Shown: positions 1 to 7,780 of the stretch, one piece after another | Position numbering within the stretch: the first letter of the stretch is position 1 | How the letters are laid out: each line of letters begins with the position of its first letter | DNA from: JAAYDF01 sp964511155 | GTDB lineage: Bacteria; Planctomycetota; Phycisphaerae; UBA1845; PWPN01 | Assembly: GCA_964511155.1 (NCBI GenBank) | Contig: CAZEEJ010000131.1 | Coordinates: forward strand, 1 to 16,339 | Length of the DNA: 16,339 bases | Reading direction: 5' to 3' | The notes under the pieces: generated by a model | The model's database searches: none | The model's input: only the letters and a program-made list of their open reading frames with translations | What the model was told of the DNA's origin: nothing | Made by a program: the position numbers and the translations under genes

Positions 1-172
1 TCGCTCCTGCTCGCCGCGGCGTGAAGGCGGCATTGTGAGGGGCGCGTCAAAGTTGAAGTGGCCTGGCGCCGCATAGCGCGGGGCTGCGTTGTGCCGTCTC
101 GGCTTACTTTCCCGACCGAAATGCGCGGCTTGAGACCAGCGCAAGTGAAATGGTATAAAAGACACTCAAGCT

Positions 173-547
173 TTATGTTGCAGTCGTCCGGCTTGAGATT
201 GAAATTGCGGTCCGCTCCTTGCCCGCAGGCGTCACCGGTTTGGGCGGAAAGTGATCGCCGCCGTGCGTGATGCCGATCGGCCCGTTGCTCGTGGCGAAAT
301 CGTCGACGAACGTTCCGGTCGTCGCATTAAAGCGCCTGCTCTTGTCGGCGACCTTGGCCGCGACCTGGAGGTAACCCTCTTCACCGAAGAACAGCCCGTT
401 GGCCCCGTCGACGCCCGAGGCGAACCCTTGCCCGTCGCCGTCCAGGCTGGCGTGGGTGACGAAGATGCCGAGGGGGGCGCCCGTGGTCCCGTTGAAGCGG
501 TGTGGCTGGTTGTTCCCGTATCCGGAAGCGCACATTGCCAGTTTCAC
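173..547 (-). pseudogene. Decayed fragment of a repeat-propeller-like secreted protein
   Basis: This 124-codon reading frame begins at a GTG that touches the TGA of the upstream 1736-residue gene and lies in the same frame. It has no convincing ribosome binding site. Two segments resemble each other, 'HRFNGTTGAPLGIFV' and 'RRFNATTGTFVDDFA'. This is the F/Y-x-x-x-T-G-x-F-x-x-x-F pattern of short beta-propeller repeats common in secreted planctomycete proteins. After about residue 100 the frame reads nonsense, while the neighbouring frame reads 'ACGQGADRNFNLKPDDC', a near copy of a linker in the upstream gene. The coding frame has therefore shifted. I infer a gene remnant that lost its start and suffered a frameshift. 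It could instead be a short expressed peptide or an assembly error; the propeller resemblance is by eye only. Confidence 0.4.
181..232 (-). repeat. Diverged copy of the Cys/Asn-rich linker segment at 3543-3594
   Basis: Positions 181-232 match 3543-3594 at about 46 of 52 bases in the same orientation. Read on the minus strand both encode a linker of the type 'CGQGADxNxNLKPDDC'. The copy at 3543-3594 is in frame inside the large secreted gene. This one is out of frame with the fragment before it and stops matching just after the last Cys codon. It marks this end of the window as a remnant of a second protein of similar architecture. Confidence 0.65.
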
Positions 548-3500
548 TCAGTTCTCGCAGTTCGCATCCGCGACGACGTCCGGTCCGCTGAAGCAGCGCT
601 GGACGATGCCGAAATCGCGGGCGTCGACGTCACCGTCGAGGTCGAGGTCTTTGGCTTCACAGCCGGGGGTTAGCGGGATGGCCGGGCCGGAGGCGCAGGA
701 CACGAACAGGGCCACGTCGTCGCCGTCCACGTCGCAGTCCAGATCGAAGTCCGCCGCGACGAAGGCCGAGCAGGGCGAGACGTCGACGGTGATGGTCACG
801 TTGGTGGCGTTGTAGCTCACCGTGTACTCGCCGGGTCCGGTGACCTCAGCGAAGGTGTTCTGCACGTCGTCGGCGGTCAGGATCACGAACTGCTGTCCGA
901 CTTGAGGCATGAAGCCGCCGGCGGGCACCACGTTGAGCGTGCCCCCTTGCAGGTCTGCCGTGCCGGTGACGACGAGTTGGTCGTGCTCGGTGCCCGGGTT
1001 CAGGCCGCCGAGTTCAATCTTGAGGGTAGCGTCGGCGCCGTGCGTGTAGTTACCGTCGCAGGTCAGCGTGCCGATCGACAATCCGGGGGTCACCCGTCCG
1101 CCACTGTTGTTCACGTCGCCGAAGACGGTCCCGATGCCGGCCAGGTCCCCGCCCTGAATGTGGTATGGATTTCCCAGGGTCGCGAGGTCGCCGCCGTTGA
1201 GGATGGTGGCGCCCGCGGTCTGGATGAAGTTGAGTGTGTAATTGGCTTGAAAATTGACCCGGCCGGTCAGGATTTCCAGCGTACCGGCGTTGGTGAAGTG
1301 GGTGGAGATCGGACTGTCTCCAGCACCGCCGCTCTTGACGATGACGCCGTTGTTCTGGACGTGGGAGGTGAGTGTGAGGCCGAAGCCGCCGGCGTCGGAC
1401 TTGAAGTCGACGGTGCCGTCGGGTTCGTTGGTGAAATCAGCGCTGCTACTGAGATTGACCGGGCCGAACAGGCTGCCGTCACCGTGGTTGACAAAGTCGC
1501 GCGCGATGGATCGGCTGGAACTGCTGGCCTGCAGCGTCCACGGTGCACGGCAGGTAATCGTCCCGCCGGAGAAAATGGTGCCCACCGGGCCCCAGGTGAA
1601 CGCGTCGTGGATGGTGATTGGGTCGGCACCCTGAATGTTGCCTCTCATCAGGTTGAGCGTGTCGATGTTGATCGGCTGGCCGGTGTCGAAGTACGTCTGG
1701 CCGTTGGTGTTCCCTTCGCCGATGGTGACGGTGTCGAAATCAAGCGACGGTCCGGTGACCGGCGCTTCGAAGCGGACGGTCCCGGAGCGGACGAGCGCCG
1801 TGTGTCCGTAGCTGGTGACGTTGGCTTCGCTGGTGAACGTCGCGCTGCCCCCCGACGACGAATTGCCCAGGCTCAGCGTGCCGGTGATGTTCACGTCGCC
1901 GCGGATGGTGGACGCGTTGCCGGTGAAATCGACGTTGTCGCCGGTCAGGCTCGAGCCGGGCAACATCTCGTGGGCGTTGTTGAACGACAGGAGCGTGCCC
2001 GGATCGCCCAGGATGTCGCCGTTGTTCTGGCCGCCGAAGTAGAAGAAGATCTCGCCGGTCTGGGCGTGGATCAGGCCGTTGTTGGTCATGCCGGCCAGCG
2101 TCGAGCGGCCGGTGCCGGCCGTCTTGGTGATCGTGCCGTCGTTGGTGGACTGCCCGCCGGTTAGCCCGACGTTGCCCTGCAGATCCACCGTGCCGGTCGT
2201 CGTGTTGATGAAGCGCCCGGCGCCCGAAGGCGTAAACGAACCCAGGAACGTCGCATGCGCGGTGTTGTAGAAGAGACGGGAAAGGTTGCGCTGACTGCTG
2301 GTGGACTGGATGATGACGGGGCCGAGGCAGGTGACGGCCCCGCCGGAGAGGAAGCTCCCGCCCCCGCCCCAGGTAAACGAGTCATTGATCGTGATCGGGT
2401 CGGCGCCGTTGATGGTGCCGCACACGAAGAGGAGCGAGTTCATCACGAAGGTCTCGCCGGTATCGAAGTACGGATTGCCGCAGTAGATGAAGCCTTCGCC
2501 GACGGTCGCGGTGTCGAAGTCGACGGCCGGGGCGGCGGGCGACTCGAAGCGCACGGTTCCGGCGCGTGCGAAAAGATTCTGCCCATAACTGGTCACGTTG
2601 GCTTCGTTGGTGAATGTGAGGTTAGACCCCGACGGAGTGCCCACGGTCAGTGTGCCGGCGATGTTGACATTGCCGCGGATGGTGGTGGAGTTCCCCGCGG
2701 AAAGCGTGACGTCATCAGCGGTCAGGCCGGAGCCCGGCATCCACTCATACGTGCCGTTCACGAGGGAAAGGAGCGTACCGGGATCACTGAGGACCATGCC
2801 GGTATGCGTGCCGCCGGACGCCATGGACAGCTCGCCGATCTGATTGTGGATGAGGCCGTCGTTCTGGATGGAGGCGCCGATCGTCGCCCGGCCGGTGCCG
2901 GCGGTGCGCTGGAAGAGGCCTTCATTGAAGAGCCGACCGCTGCCGCCCGAGATGACGTTGAAATCTCCCTGATACGTATAGGTCGAACCGGGCGTGATCC
3001 GCACGTCGCTTGCAGTGTTCACGATGAAGTATCCGGTCGCGACGGCGTCACTATTGTCGGCGAGGTAGACGTCCTTGCCGTCGAACAGCGTGGCGTTGCC
3101 GGTGATGCTCATACCGCCTTTGACGATGATGTCGCCGGAGCCTCGGAGCCAGTAGGGGCCGGTAACGCTCAACTGCCCGTCGATGGTGAGCAGATTTGCA
3201 TGGGTGATCTGGTTGCCGGTACGCCCGCCGATGAGGAGATCGCCGCGGATGAAAGATGACGTCTGGATGGAGAGCTGGTGATTCGTTGACGTTGTCCGGA
3301 AATCCAGGCTCTCGTGGCAGGCCAAGTGCCAGATATCCGTGGTGCCGGCGGTGTAGGTGACGGTGATGTCCTCGTTCGGGTCGTTGATGCAGACGTACTG
3401 TCCCGTCTGGGGGATCTGGCCGGTGTCCCAGTTCTGCGGGTCGTGCCACGAGCCGCTGCCGCCGACCCAGGTGGCCATGTTCTGGCACTCGTCGGGGATG

Positions 3501-5758
3501 CCGTCCTCGTTGCAGTCGGCGCTGGTGCCGTCGGCGATGTCGCAGTCGTCCGGCTTGAGATTGAGGTTGCAGTCCGCCCCTTGGCCGCAGGCGCCCCCGG
3601 GGTAGAGGGTCGGACAGAAACTCGGGGACGGTCTGCACTTGAGTCGGGGAGAGCGTTGCGGGTCGTCGGCCAGGAGCGAAGCGTCGCAGGCATTCCCGCA
3701 GACGTCCGGTTCGTTGCACGGGCAGACGTCAACGCATGGCAACTCGCAAATATCGAGGATCCCGTTGCCGTTGCACTCCGTGACGGTGAACGGGCCATAG
3801 GTTTCCCATTCGTTGCTCCAGTGCCCCGCGCAGTCCTTCGCGCGAAGACTGATCCAGTGATCACCCAGATTCAGTGCATGGGTCACGATGCAGCAGGACC
3901 CATCGACGTAGAAGCCCTCCTCATCCATGTCCGGCTCCAGACCCGCAGGCGTCGTGGTCCAGACATAGCTGAATCCACAGGCCCCGGTTACGTCATCGGG
4001 GACGGGCCCGACGTGAAGCTCGATGCAGGGGGAGGTGCCGCCGACGACGGGCGGATGGCTCGGTGATGTGACCCACGGGGGCACTCCGGGCGGCTGGGTG
4101 TCCGCCGGGAACTGGCTCACGTAGTCGGGGTGGACGTTGAAGGCGGTTGAATGGAGGCCGGGCGTGTGCTGCGGATAGCGTGCCCGGAAGGCGTTGAGGA
4201 ACGCCGCCGGGGTGGTTACGTCGTCGATCAGCGCCACGGTAAAGATCTCTCGGTAACCCAGTTCCAGGCAGTCGCAGATGCCGTCTCCATCGTGATCGTC
4301 CTGGAGCGACTTCCCGTCGAAGTCTGTTGAGTCTTCGATGTCGCGCAGCAGCGCGCCGAGAAAGCCTTCGGTGATGAAGGGCGGGTGGGATTGGCCGTCC
4401 TGATCACAGATGCCGAGATTCTCCTGAGATCTCGCGATGAGCGCCTCGTAGGGCGAGCCATCGCTGAACGTGTAGGTGAATGGATATTCGCGCGTGACGA
4501 TGTCGGCGAGCCAGTTGGGAAACCCCTCATTCCACGCGTCATGATCCGTCTCCTGGCACCAGACGCAGTGGCCGCAGTCGGGGAACGGAGGATCCGGGTC
4601 GTTGTCGCAGAAGCCGTTGCAGTAGTCCGGCTCGATGTTCTCGGCGGTGTTCTCGAGCAGGTGATGCCCGTACTCGTGCGTGTGGGTTCCCTCGTTCCAC
4701 TCGCGCCGGCGACTGATGTGGATCTCCTCGAAGAAGGGGTTGTAGAATGCGTTGTCGCCATCGGGCCAAAGGACGTCCACTTCGGGCAGTCCGCCGATCA
4801 CCACGCCGATCTTCTGCGAGTCCATGAGGAATCGATGGGCGCGGACGATGCTGTTGTGGATGTGCAGCGGGGCCATCTCCTCGACGCTTCCCGGCTTCCA
4901 CGTGCCGAAGTCGATGAAATTGCCGGTGAAGTCTTCGTAGATCAGGACATCCTCGGTATCCCAGTTGAAGTCCTCCTCCAGAATATCCTCGGCGTCCTGG
5001 ACGTTGACGACGGGTGTATCGCATTCCCAGCGGAGGTAGATGTCGGGCTCCGTTTCACATGGAAGCGGGTCACAATCCTCCCAGGTGAAGACGCCGGTGT
5101 CGAAGTAACCGTCCTTGTCGGTGTAGCCGGACCAGATCGTATCGTCGATCGCGCCGTCGTCATCCATGATCTCGACCCAGATGGTGTCGACGCCTTCGTC
5201 GGTGGGATTGAACCAGATCGGCTCGTCGTCATCATTAAGCTCCGTGGGACGTGAGTAGACGATCCGGCCGGTGAAACGCAGCGTGAGCGTGCTGGCCTCA
5301 GGCTGCGCGCCGCCGGCGCTGCCCGCGACCGCCTGGACCGCGGGTCGCCCTTTGCCCCGCCGGGCGAAGGCTTCCGGGCCCAGGCGAAAGGAGCGCGAGA
5401 CCAACCGCCCTTGGTACCGCATGCTCAACTGGATCGGCTCTTCCACGTCACTCGGTGTGGCGGTGAAAGGTATTTTTACCACCCCCGCCTGGACCATGGT
5501 GCCCTCGAGCGACTTGTTGAAGGATTGAAGCTTCCACCCCTCACCCTTCAGCTTGAAATCACCGATCACCCCCGCCCTGCCAACGCGGACCTCAAACACG
5601 CCCGAATAGGGTCGTCCGGCCACCGCGGGTGGTGCATCCGCCGGCATGGTGATCTTCACCGGTGGCCCGACGGTGGCCTGAGCGAGCGGGCTGACCAGGA
5701 GGGAAACCAGCAAGAAACCGCCGATAGCGGCCCGACCCGCTGGAAATGGAAAACGCAT
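548..5758 (-). CDS. Secreted zinc-peptidase / beta-helix mosaic protein with dockerin-like tail
   Basis: The start at 5758 is supported by GGAGGG ending 8 bases before the ATG. Residues 1-28 are a signal peptide (hydrophobic core 'GGFLLVSLLVSPLAQA', cleavage likely after AQA). About residues 155-560 form a zincin-like peptidase: HEYGH at 361-365 gives two zinc His and the catalytic Glu, and 'NEGFPNWLAD' with E411 is a good third ligand of the gluzincin type. Between them is a Cys-rich insert. About 560-665 is Ig/fibronectin-like, followed by Cys/Asn-rich linkers to about 760. From 'WVGGSGSWHDPQNW' (about 763) to about 1600 is a beta-helix rich in Gly/Asn/Thr, with 952-1212 repeated at 1213-1473. 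The last about 75 residues are dockerin-like (DFDLDCDVDGDD and DLDLDGDVDARD loops). I infer an extracellular or surface peptidase or adhesin. Substrate and exact peptidase family are unknown. Confidence 0.85.
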   Translation of the reverse strand: MRFPFPAGRAAIGGFLLVSLLVSPLAQATVGPPVKITMPADAPPAVAGRPYSGVFEVRVGRAGVIGDFKLKGEGWKLQSFNKSLEGTMVQAGVVKIPFTATPSDVEEPIQLSMRYQGRLVSRSFRLGPEAFARRGKGRPAVQAVAGSAGGAQPEASTLTLRFTGRIVYSRPTELNDDDEPIWFNPTDEGVDTIWVEIMDDDGAIDDTIWSGYTDKDGYFDTGVFTWEDCDPLPCETEPDIYLRWECDTPVVNVQDAEDILEEDFNWDTEDVLIYEDFTGNFIDFGTWKPGSVEEMAPLHIHNSIVRAHRFLMDSQKIGVVIGGLPEVDVLWPDGDNAFYNPFFEEIHISRRREWNEGTHTHEYGHHLLENTAENIEPDYCNGFCDNDPDPPFPDCGHCVWCQETDHDAWNEGFPNWLADIVTREYPFTYTFSDGSPYEALIARSQENLGICDQDGQSHPPFITEGFLGALLRDIEDSTDFDGKSLQDDHDGDGICDCLELGYREIFTVALIDDVTTPAAFLNAFRARYPQHTPGLHSTAFNVHPDYVSQFPADTQPPGVPPWVTSPSHPPVVGGTSPCIELHVGPVPDDVTGACGFSYVWTTTPAGLEPDMDEEGFYVDGSCCIVTHALNLGDHWISLRAKDCAGHWSNEWETYGPFTVTECNGNGILDICELPCVDVCPCNEPDVCGNACDASLLADDPQRSPRLKCRPSPSFCPTLYPGGACGQGADCNLNLKPDDCDIADGTSADCNEDGIPDECQNMATWVGGSGSWHDPQNWDTGQIPQTGQYVCINDPNEDITVTYTAGTTDIWHLACHESLDFRTTSTNHQLSIQTSSFIRGDLLIGGRTGNQITHANLLTIDGQLSVTGPYWLRGSGDIIVKGGMSITGNATLFDGKDVYLADNSDAVATGYFIVNTASDVRITPGSTYTYQGDFNVISGGSGRLFNEGLFQRTAGTGRATIGASIQNDGLIHNQIGELSMASGGTHTGMVLSDPGTLLSLVNGTYEWMPGSGLTADDVTLSAGNSTTIRGNVNIAGTLTVGTPSGSNLTFTNEANVTSYGQNLFARAGTVRFESPAAPAVDFDTATVGEGFIYCGNPYFDTGETFVMNSLLFVCGTINGADPITINDSFTWGGGGSFLSGGAVTCLGPVIIQSTSSQRNLSRLFYNTAHATFLGSFTPSGAGRFINTTTGTVDLQGNVGLTGGQSTNDGTITKTAGTGRSTLAGMTNNGLIHAQTGEIFFYFGGQNNGDILGDPGTLLSFNNAHEMLPGSSLTGDNVDFTGNASTIRGDVNITGTLSLGNSSSGGSATFTSEANVTSYGHTALVRSGTVRFEAPVTGPSLDFDTVTIGEGNTNGQTYFDTGQPINIDTLNLMRGNIQGADPITIHDAFTWGPVGTIFSGGTITCRAPWTLQASSSSRSIARDFVNHGDGSLFGPVNLSSSADFTNEPDGTVDFKSDAGGFGLTLTSHVQNNGVIVKSGGAGDSPISTHFTNAGTLEILTGRVNFQANYTLNFIQTAGATILNGGDLATLGNPYHIQGGDLAGIGTVFGDVNNSGGRVTPGLSIGTLTCDGNYTHGADATLKIELGGLNPGTEHDQLVVTGTADLQGGTLNVVPAGGFMPQVGQQFVILTADDVQNTFAEVTGPGEYTVSYNATNVTITVDVSPCSAFVAADFDLDCDVDGDDVALFVSCASGPAIPLTPGCEAKDLDLDGDVDARDFGIVQRCFSGPDVVADANCEN

Positions 5759-5831
5759 GGCGATATCCCTCCGGGTATTCCGACCAAGCTGTGAAGCTGA
5801 AACTCAGGTGGAAACGACAAGCGACCATTCT

Positions 5832-5860
5832 GTTGTAGGGCCGCGATTCCACGGGGACAA
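5832..5860 (-). promoter_or_regulatory. Weak candidate promoter for the secreted zinc-peptidase gene
   Basis: On the minus strand TTGTCC (5860-5855) and TACAAC (5837-5832) are separated by 17 bases and lie about 74 bases upstream of the ATG at 5758. Each box matches the sigma-70 consensus at only 4 of 6 positions, so a chance match is quite possible. Confidence 0.22.
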
Positions 5861-6053
5861 CCACAAACGAGGCACGAAATCACGAGGATCGAGCTCACCG
5901 GAGCTTCACCGGCTGGAGTCCTCGCCCGTGGCGAAGGCGGGATTCGTTCCAAAGTCGGGGCAGGGTCCCGCTTCGAGAACACGGCGAGGCCGCCCGCCAC
6001 AACCCGGCCGTTGCAAACCACCTGTGTCGGACCTAGACTCGACCGTGCCCGAT

Positions 6054-6107
6054 CAGAGCCGCGACCGGGCGCAGAGCCGTGACCGCAAGCAGAGCCGCGA
6101 CCGTGAG
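6054..6107. repeat. 18-bp tandem repeat, three units
   Basis: Three consecutive 18-bp units start at 6054, 6072 and 6090. They share CAGAGCCGYGACCG followed by four variable bases. The third unit is also the beginning of the left arm of the large hairpin at 6090-6157, so the tandem repeat probably grew by partial duplication of that hairpin arm. Confidence 0.8.
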
Positions 6108-6157
6108 GGAGCGGTTCTTTCTTGCCGAAGAACCGCTTCCTTACGGTCGCGGCTCTG
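6090..6157. repeat. Large imperfect inverted repeat (30-bp arms, 8-bp loop)
   Basis: The left arm 6090-6119 and right arm 6128-6157 are inverted copies that differ only around the GTGAGGGAG / CTTCCTTAC part. The loop is TCTTGCCG. A third copy of the right arm occurs at 6300-6329. The core CCGCGACCGTGAGGGAGCGG (6095-6114) matches the hairpin at 12901-12981 at 19 of 20 bases. This is a dispersed palindromic repeat family, probably REP-like; no transposase of the RAYT type is visible in the window. Confidence 0.8.
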
Positions 6158-6164
6158 CCGGGTG

Positions 6165-6192
6165 GCCCATCCCCGCCGCGGCGGGGGTGGGC
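6165..6192. repeat. GC-rich palindrome
   Basis: Fourteen base pairs with one G-T pair fold around the centre at 6178/6179, with almost no loop. The outer bases (GCCCAT / GTGGGC) resemble those of the hairpin at 6261-6289, so the two belong to one composite repeat cluster. Confidence 0.65.
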
Positions 6193-6260
6193 TGGCGATG
6201 GTCGAACGCGTGGGTAAGCCTGCTTGACCAGGAGCCCTTCCTCCGTTCGCATCGTCGTGA

Positions 6261-6289
6261 GCCCACCCATCGCGTAGCGATGGATGGGC
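6261..6289. repeat. Hairpin with CATCGC-GTA-GCGATG core
   Basis: A 13-bp stem with one mismatch (6266 against 6284) closes over the loop GTA. Eleven bases further on comes the third copy of the hairpin arm (6300-6329). It sits about 100 bases before larC. There is no T-run, so it does not look like a simple intrinsic terminator. Confidence 0.65.
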
Positions 6290-6299
6290 CACCCGCCCG

Positions 6300-6329
6300 A
6301 AGAACCGCTTCCTTACGGTCGCGGCTCTG
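6300..6329. repeat. Third copy of the 30-bp hairpin arm
   Basis: These 30 bases are identical to the right arm at 6128-6157 and in the same orientation. Together with that arm they bracket the two palindromes at 6165-6192 and 6261-6289. Confidence 0.8.
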
Positions 6330-6389
6330 ACGGATCGCGGCTGTGACGGAGCGCGGTTGTCGACGGTCGCCGCGAAGGTAGAGGAACCC

Positions 6390-7583
6390 ATGCGGATCGC
6401 GTACTTCGATTGTTTCAGCGGGGCGAGCGGGGACATGATCCTAGGCGCGTGTCTCAACGCGGGCCTGGAGATCGACCGCCTGCGCGAGGATCTGGCCCTG
6501 CTAGGGGTGGAGGGGTACCAGGTGGAGGCCCAGGCGATCCGCAAGCAGGGCTTCGGGGCCACACAGTTTGAAGTGAAGGTGGACTCCGGTCAGCCCCGGC
6601 CACACCGCCACCTGCGGCACATTCTGGAGATCCTGAGCGCCGCCCGGCTGCCCGAAGGGGTCCGGCAACAGGCGACGGCCATCTTCACCCGGCTGGCCGA
6701 GGCCGAGGCCCGCGTCCACGGTACCACGGTCGAGAAGGTTCATTTCCACGAGGTGGGGGCCATCGATGCCATCGTGGATATCGTCGGGGCGTGTCTGGCC
6801 CTCGACCGCCTGGGCGTGCAGCACGTGCACGTGTCGCCCATTCCCACGGGGAGTGGGACGGTGAAGTGCGACCACGGGCTGATGCCGGTGCCGGCCCCGG
6901 CCACCGCGGAGTTGCTCAAGGGCGTGCCCCTGGCGGCCTGCGACGAGCCCGGCGAGCTGACCACCCCGACCGGGGCGGCCATTCTGACCACGCTGGCCCA
7001 GGGCTACGGCGGTGTGCCGGCCATGACGGTGCGGCAGATAGGTATCGGGGCCGGCCGGCGGGACGGGGCTACCCGCCCGAATATCCTGCGCCTGCTGATC
7101 GGCGACGAGGTCCAGGTGCCCGGCCAGGAGGACGCCGACCAGGTCCTGGTCCTGGAGGCCAACCTGGACGACGCCACCGGGCAGGTTGTGGCCGAGGTTT
7201 GCCAGCTCCTGCTCGATACGGGTGCACGAGATGTGTTCACTACGCCGATCTATATGAAGAAGGGCCGCCCGGGGACGCTCATCACCGTGCTGGCCCCGCC
7301 GGCCCTGCGCGACGCGGTCGAGGAGATCCTGTTCACCCAGACGACGACGTTCGGGGTGCGCAGTCACTTGGCGGAACGGCGGACGCTGGCCCGGACGCTG
7401 GAGACGGTGACGACGCCCTTCGGGGAGGTGCGGGTCAAGGTGGGCCGCCGCGGCGGGCAGGTGGTGCGGGCGACGCCGGAGTTCGAGGATTGCCGCGCGG
7501 CAGCCCGGTGTGCCGGCCGGCCGGTGCTCGAAGTCATCGAGGCGGCTTGCCAGGCATGGCGGCAGCAGGGACACGCGGAATAG
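6390..7583 (+). CDS. larC: LarC, nickel insertion protein of nickel-pincer cofactor synthesis
   Basis: LarC inserts nickel, in a CTP-dependent reaction, into pyridinium-3,5-bisthiocarboxylic acid mononucleotide to make the nickel-pincer cofactor of lactate racemase and related enzymes. The protein opens with 'MRIAYFDCFSGASGDMILGA', the hallmark N-terminus of the family, so I chose ATG 6390 and not the in-frame start at 6357. GAGG ends five bases before it. Other family blocks are 'HFHEVGAIDAIVDIVG' from residue 118, 'GELTTPTGAAIL', 'VLEANLDDATGQ' and 'YMKKGRPGTLI' followed by 'TTTFGVR'. The 397 residues are a normal full length in one frame, unlike Lactobacillus plantarum, where larC is split and needs a frameshift. 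No larA, larB or larE lies nearby. It may start a loose plus-strand series with the next gene 197 bases away. Confidence 0.95.
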   Translation: MRIAYFDCFSGASGDMILGACLNAGLEIDRLREDLALLGVEGYQVEAQAIRKQGFGATQFEVKVDSGQPRPHRHLRHILEILSAARLPEGVRQQATAIFTRLAEAEARVHGTTVEKVHFHEVGAIDAIVDIVGACLALDRLGVQHVHVSPIPTGSGTVKCDHGLMPVPAPATAELLKGVPLAACDEPGELTTPTGAAILTTLAQGYGGVPAMTVRQIGIGAGRRDGATRPNILRLLIGDEVQVPGQEDADQVLVLEANLDDATGQVVAEVCQLLLDTGARDVFTTPIYMKKGRPGTLITVLAPPALRDAVEEILFTQTTTFGVRSHLAERRTLARTLETVTTPFGEVRVKVGRRGGQVVRATPEFEDCRAAARCAGRPVLEVIEAACQAWRQQGHAE

Positions 7584-7690
7584 CCAGGGCAGGCGGCGGG
7601 TGGCCGCAAGCGGTGTGGCACCGGACTTCGGCGAGCTCAGCCGAGCCGCGTCTCGCCGGTGCGGGCGGCTGGCAGCCGCAATTTCCCAGG

Positions 7691-7717
7691 CGTGCTGCTC
7701 ACAGAGCAGTGGCACAC
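7691..7717 (-). repeat. 27-bp dispersed repeat, copy 1
   Basis: Read on the minus strand this element matches 9134-9160 on the plus strand at 22 of 27 bases (GTGTGYCACTRCTCTGYGAGCAGYRCG). It contains a small self-complementary part, CTGCTCACAGAGCAG. It lies in the 197-base gap after larC, where I see no other feature apart from the ribosome binding site of the next gene. Confidence 0.55.
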
Positions 7718-7780
7718 GGCAGACGGGTGGGCGAGCTGAGCACAGGTTTCGCCTTCAGGTGATACGGACGAGGCGCTGGT

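Larger units (their letters stand above)
5759..6389. other. Divergent intergenic region rich in palindromic repeats
   Basis: This 631-base stretch separates the minus-strand secreted peptidase from plus-strand larC. The left half (5759-6050) shows only the ribosome binding site and a weak promoter for the peptidase gene. The right half (6054-6329) is a cluster of an 18-bp tandem repeat and several hairpins, described separately. Open frames crossing it translate to low-complexity repeat products such as 'QSRDRAQSRDRKQSRDR' and are not believable proteins. Confidence 0.7.

Noticed and set aside
130..159. TTGAGA - 18 bases - TATAAA on the plus strand
   Set aside because: It looks like a promoter, but no credible plus-strand gene follows. 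It would transcribe antisense to the remnant and the large gene, and a chance match is likely.
902..5254. Long plus-strand open frames (902-2164, 2255-3259, 3314-4066, 4385-5254) opposite the large secreted gene
   Set aside because: They mirror a GC-rich gene on the other strand, have low-complexity Val/Ala/Gly/Asp/Arg-rich products, no family motifs, and the minus frame has a signal peptide, peptidase motifs and a dockerin-like tail.
6054..6107. Short tandem repeats as a possible CRISPR array
   Set aside because: The 18-bp units are directly adjacent with no spacers, the 175-bp repeats are too long, and no cas gene is present.
5656..6562. Open frames crossing the intergenic hairpins (5656-6270 minus, 5757-6227 plus, 6053-6562 minus, 6079-6330 plus)
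   Set aside because: Their products are translations of the palindromic repeats (for example 'LPYGRGSA' and 'QSRDR' runs), which turn up in any frame through such repeats and are not genuine proteins.
6501..7762. Frames 6501-7715 (minus) and 6791-7762 (plus) overlapping larC
   Set aside because: larC has family-wide motifs along its whole length, while these frames show only His/Arg/Pro-rich or Gly/Arg/Ala-rich composition typical of shadow frames.
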